The notes under the pieces were generated by a model that saw only the letters and a list, made by a program, of their open reading frames with translations, was not told the DNA's origin and made no database searches. From assembly GCF_010499245.1 (NCBI RefSeq), contig NZ_JAAGOW010000002.1, positions 1-64,000 on the forward strand: DNA of 64,000 nucleotides, in the 5' to 3' direction. The stretch comes from Variovorax sp. WS11 (GTDB lineage Bacteria; Pseudomonadota; Gammaproteobacteria; Burkholderiales; Burkholderiaceae_C). Of the stretch, positions 16,225-25,364 are shown piece by piece. Made by a program: the position numbers and the translations under genes. Positions within the stretch are counted from its first letter, which is position 1; the number at the start of each line of letters is the position of its first letter.

Positions 16225-16995
16225 TCAATGGGCTCCCTGCAACTGGCCGTCGGTGGTGCCCATGTAGGCTTCCATCACCTGCGGGTTCCGCGAGACCTCG
16301 GCGTACGGGCCCTCGGCCAGCACGGCGCCGCGCTGCAGCACCGTGATGGTGTCGGCGATGGTGGAGACCACGCTCATGTTGTGCTCCACCATCAGGATGG
16401 TGCGACCGGCCGAGACGCGCTTGATCAGCTCGGCCACGCGGTGCACGTCCTCGTGGCCCATGCCCTGCGTGGGCTCGTCGAGCAGCATCAGCTCGGGTTC
16501 CATCGCAAGCGTGGTCGCGATCTCGAGCGCGCGCTTGCGGCCGTAGGGCAGGTTCACGGTCTGCTCCTCGGCCAGTTCCTCGAGGCCGACCTCGGCCAGC
16601 AACGCGCGGGCGCGGGCGTCGAGCGGCTTGAGCGTCTTCTCGCTCTTCCAGAAATGGTAAGAGGTGCCGAGCGCGCGCTGCAGGCCCAGGCGCACGTTCT
16701 CGAGCAGCGTGAGATGCGGAAACACGGCGGAGATCTGGAAGGAGCGGATGATGCCGCGCCGTGCGATCTGCGCGGGGCGCTCGCCCGTGATGTCCTGGCC
16801 GTTGAAGAGGATGGTTCCCGAGGTGGGCTCGAGGAACTTGGTGAGCAGGTTGAAGCAGGTCGTCTTGCCCGCGCCGTTGGGCCCGATCAAGGCGTGAATG
16901 GAGCCGCGCACCACCTTCAGATCGACGTTGCTGACGGCGGTGAAGCCCTTGAAATCCTTGGTGAGCTGGCGTGTCTCGAGAATGATGTCGCTCAT
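16225..16995 (-). CDS. livG: Branched-chain amino acid-type ABC transporter ATP-binding protein (LivG)
   Basis: The 256-residue ATPase has Walker A GPNGAGKTT, the typical LivG LTKFLEPTSG and RSFQISAVFPHLTLLENV segments, and Walker B LMLLDEPTQGMGHED. The family signature motif is altered: NLPYGRKRALEIA, as usual in LivG. I chose ATG 16995 (MSDIILETRQLTKDF) over an ATG 22 codons upstream because family members start there. It is the first gene of the operon, so the promoter should lie between here and 17155. Confidence 0.9.
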   Translation of the reverse strand: MSDIILETRQLTKDFKGFTAVSNVDLKVVRGSIHALIGPNGAGKTTCFNLLTKFLEPTSGTILFNGQDITGERPAQIARRGIIRSFQISAVFPHLTLLENVRLGLQRALGTSYHFWKSEKTLKPLDARARALLAEVGLEELAEEQTVNLPYGRKRALEIATTLAMEPELMLLDEPTQGMGHEDVHRVAELIKRVSAGRTILMVEHNMSVVSTIADTITVLQRGAVLAEGPYAEVSRNPQVMEAYMGTTDGQLQGAH

Positions 16996-17155
16996 CTCGC
17001 GCGGTCGCCCGGGTACTGGCAGGAAAGATCGGTCATGCGGTTCATCTGAGCGCGCCACCATGGCTGCGCGGAACGCATTGTTTGCAGCCGCAGCAACACT
17101 TGCCTACTGGGGCAAATGCCTATGCTGCACCGCAACCAGCGTCAGGCGCACGAAA

Positions 17156-17187
17156 GCCCGCCACGTCCGCGCAAGGACGTGGCGGGC
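17156..17187 (-). terminator. Hairpin terminator of the efflux operon
   Basis: GCCCGCCACGTCC pairs perfectly with GGACGTGGCGGGC around a six-base loop (17169-17174). The hairpin starts 19 bases after the emrB stop on the minus strand and is followed by CTTTCG, a weak T-run. A 13-pair GC-rich stem in this position is a strong intrinsic terminator candidate separating the efflux operon from livG. Confidence 0.75.
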
Positions 17188-17206
17188 GGACCTTGCCGCA
17201 AGGTGC

Positions 17207-18766
17207 TCAGTGCGCTCCGGCGGCAGCGTCCGATGCGCCGGTGCCGCGCGCGGGCTTCGCGAGCCACACGAAAGGAATCAGCAGAAGGAACAGCACCGCC
17301 GATGCATAGAACACATCATTGGCCGCCAGCATGAAGGACTGCTGGTCCACCATGCGGTTGATCTGGCCCAGCACCTGTTCGGCGGAGAAGCCGCTCGCAC
17401 TCAGCCCGGCCATGGCGCTGTTGGCGGCCGCGCTTCCCGCGTTGACCGACTCGACCAGTTGCGCATGATGCAGCGCTGCGCGGTTCTCCCACAGCGTGGT
17501 CGCGATGGAGGTGCCCATCGCACCCGCGGTGATGCGCGCGAAGTTCGACAAGCCCGAGGCCGCCGCGATGCGGTCGGGCGCGAGGCCCGAGAGCGTGATC
17601 GTCACCAGCGGGATGAAGAAGAAGGCCATTGCCACGCCCTGGATCACGGTCGGGATCATGATGGTCCAGAAGTCGGCCTGGGTGTTGAAGTTCGAGCGCA
17701 TCCACAGCACCAGCGCGAACACCAGGAAGGAGAAGGTCGCGTAGCGGCGCGGATCGATCTTGCCCACGGTGAGGCCGACCATCGGCGAGAACACGATCGC
17801 CAGCAGCCCCACCGGCGCCATGATCATGCCGGCCTGCGTGGCGGTGTAACCCATGAACTGCTGCAGCCACAGCGGCAGGATCACCACGTTGCCGAAGAAC
17901 AGCCCGTAGGCCACCGCGGTGGCAAGCGCGCCGGACCAGAAGTTGCGCCGCTTGAAGAGCGACAGGTCCACCACCGGATGCTTGTCGGTCAGCTCCCACA
18001 CCAGGAAGAAGGCGAAGCCGACCACCGCCACCACCGCCATCGCGACGATCTCGGGCGAATGGAACCAGTCGAGCTCCTTGCCCTTGTCGAGCATGAGCTG
18101 CATCGAGCCGACCCACAGCACCAGCAGCGCCAGGCCGATGCCGTCGATCGGCACCTTGCGCGTGCTGCTCTCGCGCTTGTGGAAGATGCCCCAGGTGATG
18201 CCGGCCGCGAGCAGGCCCACGGGGATGTTGATGTAGAAGATCCAAGGCCAGGAGATGTTGTCGGTGATCCAGCCGCCCAGGAGCGGCCCCATGACCGGCG
18301 CGACCAGCGTGGTCATCGACCACATCGCCATCGCGAGGCCGGCCTTGGCTTTCGGATAACTCGACAGCAGCAGCGTCTGCGACAGCGGGATCATCGGCCC
18401 GGCCACGAAGCCCTGCAGCGCGCGGAAGGCGATCAGCGTGGTCATGTTGGGCGCGAGGCCGCACAGCCACGAGCTGACGATGAACAGCAGCACGCTGGCC
18501 ATGAACAGGCGTACCTGGCCGAAGCGCTGCGTGAGCCAGCCGGTGAGCGGCACCGCGATCGCGTTGGCAACGGCGAAGCTGGTGATGACCCAGGTGCCCT
18601 GCGTGGAGCTCACGCCCAGGTCGCCGGAGATGGCCGGCAGCGACACGTTCGCGATCGAGGTGTCGAGCACGTTCATGAAGGTCGCGGCCGAGAGCGCGAT
18701 CGTGCCCCACAGGCGGGCCGAGCCTTCGAGCGGCGGATGGGCGGCGGGAGCCGCGGCGGTGGCCAT
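17207..18766 (-). CDS. emrB: DHA2 family MFS drug efflux pump (EmrB-like)
   Basis: The 519-residue protein has the length and 14-helix pattern of EmrB/DHA2 transporters, with the family motifs LDTSIANVSLPAI in helix 1 and TGWLTQRFGQVRLF after helix 2. It would export drugs or toxic hydrophobic compounds using the proton gradient. It is preceded by an HlyD-type adaptor and a NodT-type outer membrane channel gene, together forming a tripartite pump across both membranes. The MarR gene at the operon head suggests induction by a phenolic or similar ligand. Confidence 0.9.
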   Translation of the reverse strand: MATAAAPAAHPPLEGSARLWGTIALSAATFMNVLDTSIANVSLPAISGDLGVSSTQGTWVITSFAVANAIAVPLTGWLTQRFGQVRLFMASVLLFIVSSWLCGLAPNMTTLIAFRALQGFVAGPMIPLSQTLLLSSYPKAKAGLAMAMWSMTTLVAPVMGPLLGGWITDNISWPWIFYINIPVGLLAAGITWGIFHKRESSTRKVPIDGIGLALLVLWVGSMQLMLDKGKELDWFHSPEIVAMAVVAVVGFAFFLVWELTDKHPVVDLSLFKRRNFWSGALATAVAYGLFFGNVVILPLWLQQFMGYTATQAGMIMAPVGLLAIVFSPMVGLTVGKIDPRRYATFSFLVFALVLWMRSNFNTQADFWTIMIPTVIQGVAMAFFFIPLVTITLSGLAPDRIAAASGLSNFARITAGAMGTSIATTLWENRAALHHAQLVESVNAGSAAANSAMAGLSASGFSAEQVLGQINRMVDQQSFMLAANDVFYASAVLFLLLIPFVWLAKPARGTGASDAAAGAH

Positions 18767-18781
18767 CGTGCGCGCCTTCGC

Positions 18782-20092
18782 TCAGATCGGGTTCACGTGC
18801 GAGATGACCGAGCCGGCAGGGGGTGCTGCGCCGTGCGGCTGCTTCGCCGCGCCGGCGAGCGCCGGGGCGCGGCCCAGGTTGGCGGCGATGATGCGCTGCA
18901 CCTCGGCGTCGGCGCCCTGGTCGAGCTGGCTGTAGACCTGCGTCTGGGCCAGCGCGGTCGCGCGCGGCGCATCGGCCAGCGTCTTGCCGCCCTTCTGCCG
19001 CACGTCGACCTCCACGTCCATCGACAGGCCCACGCGCAGCGGGTTGGCCTTGAGCTGCTCGGCGTCGAGCGCGATGCGCACCGGCACCCGCTGCACCACC
19101 TTGATCCAGTTGCCGGTGGCGTTCTGCGCCGGCAGCAGCGCGAAGGCGGCGCCGGTGCCCACGCCCAGGCCGGCCACGTGGCCGGTGTACTCGACCTTCT
19201 TGCCGTAGACGTCGGCCGTGAGCTTCACCGGCTGGTCGAGACGGATGCTGCGCAGCTGCACTTCCTTGAAGTTGGCGTCGACCCACACCTGGTTGAGCGG
19301 CACGATCGACATCATCGGCGTGCCGGCCGCGACGCGCTGGCCGAGCTGCACGGTGCGCTTGGCCACGTAGCCTTCGACCGGCGCCGGCAGCGCCACGCGC
19401 TGCGTCGCGAGGTAGGCCTCGCGCACCTTGGCGGCCGCGGCCTGCACGCTGGGGTGCTGCTCGACGGTGGTGCCTTCGGTCAGCGACTGGTTGCTGGCCA
19501 GCTGCTCGCGCGCCGCGATCACGCCGGCCTGCGCCGCGGCCAGCGCGCTCTTCGCGTTGGCCAGCGCAGTCTCGGCATGGTTGAGCTCTTCCTTCGACAC
19601 TGCGCCGTTGCCCGTCAGCGCCTGGCGGCGCTTGAGGTCGTCCTGCGCGCGGGCGATGTCGCTCTGGGCCTTCACGATGTCGGCCTGGCGCAGCGAGACC
19701 TGCGCCGCCAGCGAGCCGTTGTTGGCATAGAGGGTGCGCACCTGGCGCACCGCCTGGCCGAGCGCCGCCTCGGTCTGCTCGAGGGCCACCTTGGCATCGG
19801 CCGGGTCGAGCTGCACCAGTGGTTGGCCGGTCTTCACCAGGTCGGTGTCGTCGGCCATGATGGCCATCACGGTGCCGCCGATCTGGGGCGTGATCTGGAT
19901 CACGTTGCCCTGCACATAGGCGTTGTCGGTCGTTTCGTAGCGGCTGGCGACCAGCCATTCGTAGGCGCCCCAGCCGGCGCCGGCGACCACCACCGCAGCG
20001 GCGAGCGCGGTGAGCGCGCGACGGCGCTTGTTGTTGCCGGGGGCCGGTGCATCAACGGCGGCGGTGTTGGTGTTGGTGTTGCTGCTGTCCAT
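18782..20092 (-). CDS. emrA: HlyD/EmrA family membrane fusion protein
   Basis: The 436-residue periplasmic adaptor has a short cytoplasmic N-terminus, one membrane helix (ALTALAAAVVVAGAGWGAYEW), then the biotinyl-lipoyl-like segment TTDNAYVQGNVIQITPQIGG, a long alpha-hairpin of coiled-coil character (residues about 120-215) and the beta-barrel domain. ATG 20092 gives the typical EmrA start; a longer frame overlaps the upstream gene. It links the EmrB pump with the outer membrane channel. Confidence 0.9.
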   Translation of the reverse strand: MDSSNTNTNTAAVDAPAPGNNKRRRALTALAAAVVVAGAGWGAYEWLVASRYETTDNAYVQGNVIQITPQIGGTVMAIMADDTDLVKTGQPLVQLDPADAKVALEQTEAALGQAVRQVRTLYANNGSLAAQVSLRQADIVKAQSDIARAQDDLKRRQALTGNGAVSKEELNHAETALANAKSALAAAQAGVIAAREQLASNQSLTEGTTVEQHPSVQAAAAKVREAYLATQRVALPAPVEGYVAKRTVQLGQRVAAGTPMMSIVPLNQVWVDANFKEVQLRSIRLDQPVKLTADVYGKKVEYTGHVAGLGVGTGAAFALLPAQNATGNWIKVVQRVPVRIALDAEQLKANPLRVGLSMDVEVDVRQKGGKTLADAPRATALAQTQVYSQLDQGADAEVQRIIAANLGRAPALAGAAKQPHGAAPPAGSVISHVNPI

Positions 20093-20123
20093 GGGAATGT
20101 CCTTCGGATTCGCGCGTGGCTGT

Positions 20124-21602
20124 TCAGGGATGACGGGTCGCGGGCTTGGCTGCCGCGGCGGTCGTTTCGGTGTCGGGCTGCCAGCCGCCGCCCAGGGCGC
20201 GGGCGAGGCCAACCTGGGTCTCGAGGGCGCGTGCGGCCAAGTCGACGGCCTGGCGGCGTTCGGCGAGCACGGTGGTCTCGGCCGTCAGCACGTTGAGGTA
20301 GTTGCCGAGGCCGGCGCCATAGCGCTGCACGGCGATGTCGTAGGCCGACTCGGCGGCGCGTTGCGATGCGGCCTGCTCGGCCTGCTGGCGCGCGACCGAC
20401 TGCACGCTGCTGACCTGGTCGGCCACGTCGCGCACCGCGCCGAGCACGGCGGCGTTGTAGCTCTCGATCGCGCCGTCGAGGTCGGCCGTCTTGCCGCGCA
20501 GGTTGGCGCGCAGCCGGCCGCCCTCGAAGATGGGCAGCCGCACGGCCGGGCCCACGCCCCACTGCTCGCTGCCCGACTTGGTAAGGTTGCCGAAGCCGAG
20601 GGCGGAGAAGCCGGCGAAGGCCACCAGGTTGATGTTCGGGTAGAACTGGGTCTTCGCGTTCGCCACGTCGCTGGTCGCCGCCTCGACGCGCCAGCGCGCG
20701 GAGGCGATGTCGGCGCGGCGGCCCAGCAGGTTGGCCGGGATGGTCGGTTGCAGCGCGATCGGGCGGATGCCGGCGAGCTTCGGCGCGGCCAGGCCCTGAG
20801 CGGTGCCGGGCTTGGCGACCAGCGCGTCCAGCGCGTGCTGGGCGATCTCGATCTGCTCGTTGAGCGCCTCGATCTGCTGGCGCGCCTGCGGCAGGCCGCC
20901 TTCGCTCTGGTATTGCTCGAGGCGCGTGTCCAGGCCGGCGGAGACGCGGTCGCGCACCAGCTTGAGGGTTTCCTCGCGCTGCGTGAGCGTGCGCTTGGCC
21001 ACGGCGAGCTGGTCGTCCAGGCGCGCCCACTGGAAATAGGCGCGGGCCACGTTGCTGGCCAGCAGCACGCGGGCCGCATCGGCATCGGCCGCCGCGGCAT
21101 TGGCGGCGCCGACCGCGCTCTCGATGGCGGTGCGGTTCTTGCCGAAGAAGTCGAGCTCCCAGCTCGCGTTGAGCTGCAGCGTGCCCAGCTCCTGGATCGA
21201 GCCGCCGAGCGGCGCGGGATAAATGGAGTTGCCGCTGAACTTCTCACGCGTGAGGTCGAGCTGGCCGTCGAGCTTGGGCTTGCGGGCGGCTTCGGCCACG
21301 CCGACCGCGGCCTGGGCGCGTTCGAGGCGGGCGCGCGCGACCTGCAGGTTGGGGTTGCCCTGGAGGGCCTGGTCGACCAGGGCGTTCAGCTGGGCGTCGC
21401 CGAAGCCCAGCCACCACTGGCTGTCGACGGTGGGCGCGGCCAGCTCGGCGGCCTGGCTGGACAGGCCCAGCGAATCGGCATCGCGCAATTTCGCGTGCGA
21501 ATCGATGTGGCCCATGTCGGCGCAACCGGCCAGGAACAGCGCCGCCGCGGCGGCCATGGCGGTCATCGGGCGCCGTGCGAATTCAGGAAGAAGCGGGATC
21601 AT
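20124..21602 (-). CDS. Efflux outer membrane channel lipoprotein (NodT/OprM family)
   Basis: The 492-residue protein has a lipoprotein leader ending FLAGC and two tandem outer membrane efflux protein repeats, the TolC-like architecture, with the typical WWLGFGDAQLNALVDQAL segment early and periodic Ala-rich helices. The ATG at 21602 lies inside the marR 3' end, overlapping it by 20 bases. It supplies the outer membrane duct for the EmrAB pump. Confidence 0.9.
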   Translation of the reverse strand: MIPLLPEFARRPMTAMAAAAALFLAGCADMGHIDSHAKLRDADSLGLSSQAAELAAPTVDSQWWLGFGDAQLNALVDQALQGNPNLQVARARLERAQAAVGVAEAARKPKLDGQLDLTREKFSGNSIYPAPLGGSIQELGTLQLNASWELDFFGKNRTAIESAVGAANAAAADADAARVLLASNVARAYFQWARLDDQLAVAKRTLTQREETLKLVRDRVSAGLDTRLEQYQSEGGLPQARQQIEALNEQIEIAQHALDALVAKPGTAQGLAAPKLAGIRPIALQPTIPANLLGRRADIASARWRVEAATSDVANAKTQFYPNINLVAFAGFSALGFGNLTKSGSEQWGVGPAVRLPIFEGGRLRANLRGKTADLDGAIESYNAAVLGAVRDVADQVSSVQSVARQQAEQAASQRAAESAYDIAVQRYGAGLGNYLNVLTAETTVLAERRQAVDLAARALETQVGLARALGGGWQPDTETTAAAAKPATRHP

Positions 21603-22134
21603 TCTTTTCTCCACGGGCCGCAACGGCCTGGGCGTTGTCGAGGATGCGGTGCAGGAAGCCCTTAAGCTCTTGCCACTCTTCGCGGCTGAAGCCGGCCAGC
21701 ACTTCGTTCTGCACGCTGCACAGCACATGGGGCACCTGGCGCGCGGCTTCGCGGCCCTCCTCGGTGAGTTCGATGTTGACCACGCGCCGGTCCGACAGGG
21801 AGCGCACGCGCCGGCATAGGCCCTTGGCTTCCAGCCGGTCGAGCAGCCGCGTCATGGCGCCGGTGTCGAGCTGGCATTCACGCGCGAGCTCGGCGACGGT
21901 CTCCGCATGGCCCAGGTAGAGCTTGAACAGGGGTGCCCACTGCGGGAAGGTTGGCCCGCTGGGCTCGGACATCTTGTTCGAGACGAGCTGGCCGACGATG
22001 GTCGTGATGCGGCGCATCATGTGGCCGACGCTTTGCTCGGCGAGGTAGCCCTCCGGCTTGTAGAAGTCGGGAATGGCCGGTGATCCCTCAGCGGGCACCG
22101 GCGCATCGGCTTCCGGACGTGTTGGCTGGGACAT
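21583..22134 (-). CDS. MarR family transcriptional regulator
   Basis: The 183-residue protein has the MarR winged helix fold: LARECQLDTGAMTRLLDRLEAKGLCRRVRSLSDRRVVNIELTEEG covers the recognition helix and wing (only parts quoted: TGAMTRLLDRLE and SDRRVVNIELT). An acidic-polar N-terminal tail of about 30 residues precedes it. It is the first gene of the efflux operon and overlaps the channel gene. It likely represses the operon through the palindrome just upstream, releasing it when a toxic ligand binds. Confidence 0.9.
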   Translation of the reverse strand: MSQPTRPEADAPVPAEGSPAIPDFYKPEGYLAEQSVGHMMRRITTIVGQLVSNKMSEPSGPTFPQWAPLFKLYLGHAETVAELARECQLDTGAMTRLLDRLEAKGLCRRVRSLSDRRVVNIELTEEGREAARQVPHVLCSVQNEVLAGFSREEWQELKGFLHRILDNAQAVAARGEKNDPASS

Positions 22135-22147
22135 GTCGCGATATTAG

Positions 22148-22169
22148 TTGTCATGACAGTAATTGTCAA
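22148..22169. promoter_or_regulatory. Palindromic MarR operator candidate
   Basis: TGTCATGACA at 22149-22158 is a perfect ten-base palindrome, with a further TTGTCA half-site at 22164. The block lies 14-35 bases upstream of the marR start and within the short region shared with the divergent ABC exporter, so one protein could control both. Assignment to MarR is by position. Confidence 0.55.
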
Positions 22170-22209
22170 GGCGACCTTTGAAAGGGCAAGCGTTGATTAG
22201 AATCCGCTC

Positions 22210-23994
22210 ATGGTTTCCCCTGCCTCGTCTTCGGCCGCCAAGGGCGCGCCCCGCTCGCTTTCCGGCCTGGCGCCCTTCCTGCGGCCTTACCGTGCCCAGA
22301 TCCTCCTGGCGGCGGTGTTCCTGGTACTGGCGGCCGCCACCACTCTGGTGTTTCCGGTCGCCCTGCGCAGCCTGATCGACGGGGGCCTGATCGTGGTCGA
22401 CCGCGGCGCGCAGACGATGGCGCTGCGCGACCATTTCCTCGCCCTCTTCGGCGTCGCCGTGGCGCTCGGGGTCTTCTCGGCGGCGCGCTTCTACACGGTG
22501 AGCTGGCTGGGCGAGCGCGTCACGGCCGACCTGCGCAACGCGGTCTATGCCCATGTGTTGCGCCAGAGCCCGGCCTTCTTCGAGACCACGCAGACCGGCG
22601 AGGTGCTGTCGCGGCTGACGGCCGACACGACGCTGGTGCAGACCGTGGTCGGCTCCTCGCTCAGCATGGGGCTGCGCAACGCGGTGATGGGCATCGGCGC
22701 GCTGGGCATGCTGGTGTGGACCAACCCCTACGTGATGGTGCAGGTGCTGGGCATCCTGGTGCTGGTGGTGCTGCCCAGCATGTGGTTCGGGCGCCGGGTG
22801 CGCCGGCTCTCGCGCGCCAGCCAGGACCGGGTTGCCGATTCGAGCGCCATCGCGGCCGAGGTGCTGAACGCCATCCCCGTGGTGCAGAGCTACACGGCCG
22901 AGGCGCGCGAGGCGGCGCGCTTCGACGCCTCCACCGACAGCGCCTTCCGCACCGCCGTGCGCCGCACCAAGGCTCGCTCGGTGCTGGTGGCCTTCATCAT
23001 CATCGCCACCTCGGCCGCCCTGCTGTGGGGGCTGTACCAGGGCACGCAGGCGGTGCTGCGCGGCGACATCACCGCCGGGCACCTGGGGCAGACGGTGGTG
23101 TACGTGATCATCCTGGCCAGCGCGGCGGCGGTGCTGGGCGAGGTTTACGGCGACCTGCTGCGCGCGGCCGGCGCCACCGAGCGGCTGATGGAGCTGCTGC
23201 ATGCCAGGCCAGCGATCGTGTCGCCGACGCGGCCCGCGCAGGCGGCGGTGCCGGTGGCCGGGAGCGCCGTGCGCTTCGAGCAGATCGGCTTCCACTACCC
23301 CTCGCGCCCCGGCACGCCGGCGTTGCGGGACTTCAGCCTGGACATCGCACCCGGCGAGACGGTGGCCCTGGTGGGATCGAGCGGCGCGGGCAAGAGCACG
23401 GTGTTCCAGCTGCTGCTGCGCTACTACGACCCGCAGTCGGGCCGCATCCTGCTCGACGGCGCGCCGCTGGCGAACCTCGCCCTCGACGCCCTGCGCACGC
23501 GCATCGGGCTGGTGCCGCAGGACGCGGTGATCTTCTCGGCCAGCGCCTTCGAGAACATCCGCTACGGCCGGCCCGAGGCCAGCGCAGAAGAGGTGTACGC
23601 CGCGGCGCGCGCCGCCTTCGCCGACGGCTTTCTGCGGGCCCTGCCCGAAGGCTACGACACCTTCCTAGGCGAGCGCGGCGTGCGCCTGTCAGGCGGCCAG
23701 CGCCAGCGCATCGCGATCGCGCGGGCCATGCTCAAGAACCCGCCGCTGCTGCTGCTCGACGAAGCCACCAGCGCGCTCGATGCGGAGAGCGAGCGCATGG
23801 TGCAGGCGGCGCTGGAATCGGCGATGGCGGACCGCACCACGCTGGTCATCGCGCACCGGCTGGCGACGGTGCAAAGGGCCGACCGCATCATCGTGCTCGA
23901 CCACGGCGGTATCGTGGAACAGGGGACGCATGCCGCGCTGGTGGCGCAAAACGGTGTCTATGCGCGCCTGGCGGCGCTCCAGTTCGCTGCCTGA
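22210..23994 (+). CDS. ABC exporter, fused membrane and ATPase domains (MsbA-like)
   Basis: The 594-residue half-transporter has six membrane helices in residues 1-310 and a nucleotide-binding domain with Walker A GSSGAGKSTV, signature LSGGQRQRIAIARA and Walker B LLLLDEATSALD, followed by the H-loop IAHRL. The family exports lipids, drugs or peptides as homodimers. Its start lies 75 bases from the divergent marR gene, across the shared palindrome. It ends 14 bases before the convergent DUF1178 gene. The substrate is unknown; it resembles the multidrug/lipid group rather than the lipid A flippase, which usually sits with lpxK. Confidence 0.88.
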   Translation: MVSPASSSAAKGAPRSLSGLAPFLRPYRAQILLAAVFLVLAAATTLVFPVALRSLIDGGLIVVDRGAQTMALRDHFLALFGVAVALGVFSAARFYTVSWLGERVTADLRNAVYAHVLRQSPAFFETTQTGEVLSRLTADTTLVQTVVGSSLSMGLRNAVMGIGALGMLVWTNPYVMVQVLGILVLVVLPSMWFGRRVRRLSRASQDRVADSSAIAAEVLNAIPVVQSYTAEAREAARFDASTDSAFRTAVRRTKARSVLVAFIIIATSAALLWGLYQGTQAVLRGDITAGHLGQTVVYVIILASAAAVLGEVYGDLLRAAGATERLMELLHARPAIVSPTRPAQAAVPVAGSAVRFEQIGFHYPSRPGTPALRDFSLDIAPGETVALVGSSGAGKSTVFQLLLRYYDPQSGRILLDGAPLANLALDALRTRIGLVPQDAVIFSASAFENIRYGRPEASAEEVYAAARAAFADGFLRALPEGYDTFLGERGVRLSGGQRQRIAIARAMLKNPPLLLLDEATSALDAESERMVQAALESAMADRTTLVIAHRLATVQRADRIIVLDHGGIVEQGTHAALVAQNGVYARLAALQFAA

Positions 23995-24008
23995 AGCAGC
24001 AAGCGCGA

Positions 24009-24452
24009 CTACTGAAGCGTTTCCTTGAGCGCTGGCGGCAGGGGCAGCGAGAAGACCGAAATGCCTTCGTCGATCAGGTCCTTGGCTTCCTCGCGCGTGG
24101 CCTGGCCGCGGATGCCGCGCTCCTCGGCCTCGCCGTAGTGCATCTTGCGTGCCTCGGCGGCGAAGCGGTCGCCGACGTCCTCGGTCTTGGCCATCACTTC
24201 GCGCACGGCGCGCATCCAGCGGCCCTCGGGCGAGTCGCTTTGAACGACAGCGGGCACCGGGGCAGGCTCGGCGGGCGGCTTGGCGTTGCCGAGATTCAGG
24301 CGCGGCGCGGTGAGCAGCTTGGTGATGGCCGTGTCGCCACACAGGGGGCAGGACACCAGGCCGCCGGCGAGCTGCGTCTCGAAGTCGCCGTTGGACGCGA
24401 ACCAGCCCTCGAAACCGTGGCCGTGCGCGCATTGGAGGTTGAGGACCTTCAT
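24009..24452 (-). CDS. DUF1178 family protein
   Basis: The 147-residue protein begins MKVLNLQCAHGHGFEGWF and has a zinc-ribbon-like CxH...CPLCG arrangement (Cys8, then Cys36 and Cys39), both features of DUF1178. The function of the family is unknown. It is the last gene of the minus-strand nuo block, seven bases after the NUDIX gene, a conserved arrangement in Burkholderiales. Confidence 0.88.
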   Translation of the reverse strand: MKVLNLQCAHGHGFEGWFASNGDFETQLAGGLVSCPLCGDTAITKLLTAPRLNLGNAKPPAEPAPVPAVVQSDSPEGRWMRAVREVMAKTEDVGDRFAAEARKMHYGEAEERGIRGQATREEAKDLIDEGISVFSLPLPPALKETLQ

Positions 24453-24459
24453 GCGCGGA

Positions 24460-25053
24460 TTATGGTCCGGCGGGCGGGAGGTCGGCGCTTTTCCAGTCGA
24501 GCGCCCATGCGCCGGACAGGACGTTCTGCAGCCAGACCGTGCAGGTCAGCGTCTTGGCATCCGACACGGTGCCGTCGCGGCACCAGTCCAGCAGTTGCGC
24601 AGGGGTGGCCGCGGTCAGCTCGACGAATTCCTCATGGTCGAGCTGCTGGCTGCCAACCGTGAGGCCGCGCGCGAAGTAGATGTGGATGATCTCGGTCGAA
24701 TAGGCCACTGCCAGGTGCATGGCGCCGGCATGGGCCCACTCCCGTGCGGTGTAGCCGGTTTCCTCCTGCAGTTCGCGCAGGCCGCAGACCAAGGGGTCTT
24801 CGCCGGGGTCGAGCTTGCCGGCCGGAAACTCGGTCATGACCCGGTCGAGCGGATAGCGGTACTGGCGCACCATCGCCACGCGGCCGTCGTCGAGCAGCGG
24901 CACCACCACCACCGCGCCGGGGTGGACGATGTACTCGCGGGTCGCAGTCTTGCCGTCGGGCAGGCGCACGGTGTCGCGCTTGGCCTCCAGGAAGTTGCCC
25001 TTGAAGAGCAGCTCGCTGGCGATGCCCTCTTCCTTCAGATGCGCGTCGTCCAT
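24460..25053 (-). CDS. NUDIX hydrolase (ADP-ribose pyrophosphatase type)
   Basis: The 197-residue enzyme has a Nudix box, seen as GLRELQEETGYTA preceded by FPAGKLDPGEDP, with the REx2EE metal-binding glutamates. The N-terminal part (VHPGAVVVVPLLDDG) is like ADP-ribose pyrophosphatases (NudF type), which split ADP-ribose into AMP and ribose 5-phosphate. It lies next to DUF2818 and DUF1178 at the end of the nuo operon. Confidence 0.88.
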   Translation of the reverse strand: MDDAHLKEEGIASELLFKGNFLEAKRDTVRLPDGKTATREYIVHPGAVVVVPLLDDGRVAMVRQYRYPLDRVMTEFPAGKLDPGEDPLVCGLRELQEETGYTAREWAHAGAMHLAVAYSTEIIHIYFARGLTVGSQQLDHEEFVELTAATPAQLLDWCRDGTVSDAKTLTCTVWLQNVLSGAWALDWKSADLPPAGP

Positions 25054-25054
25054 T

Positions 25055-25360
25055 TCATTTCCGATGCTTGAGGAGGTAGCGCCAGGTGAAGCCCGGGAAC
25101 GCGAGCACGAGGAACAGCGCCCCGGTGACGGCGTAGAACTCCCAGCCTTGCGGCGCGATCTGGCCGGCGCGGCGCTCGAACAGGAGCCCGATGCCGCCGG
25201 CCGCGAAGTAGAGGATCACCAGCTCGCCCAGCCGCAGGGCCAGCGACTTGGCACGCGCCGCGAGCGGCACGATGCCGAGCAGGCGCTCGTTCAGGAAGGG
25301 CAGATTGGCCGCGAGCAGCGCGACGAGCAGCACCACCCAGACCGAGGCACCCTGCGACAC
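25055..25360 (-). CDS. DUF2818 family small membrane protein
   Basis: The 101-residue protein starts at a GTG and has three hydrophobic segments (VWVVLLVALLAANLPFL, LGELVILYFAAGGIGLLF and FYAVTGALFLVLAFPGF). It matches DUF2818, a family found directly after nuoN in betaproteobacteria. It begins four bases after the nuoN stop. The position suggests an accessory role with complex I, but none is established. Confidence 0.85.
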   Translation of the reverse strand: MSQGASVWVVLLVALLAANLPFLNERLLGIVPLAARAKSLALRLGELVILYFAAGGIGLLFERRAGQIAPQGWEFYAVTGALFLVLAFPGFTWRYLLKHRK

Positions 25361-25364
25361 CGCC

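Noticed and set aside
16898..20296. Very long open frame on the plus strand opposite the livG-efflux region
   Set aside because: It is antisense to clearly conserved genes, has Arg/His/Gly-rich composition typical of high-GC shadow frames, and matches no family.
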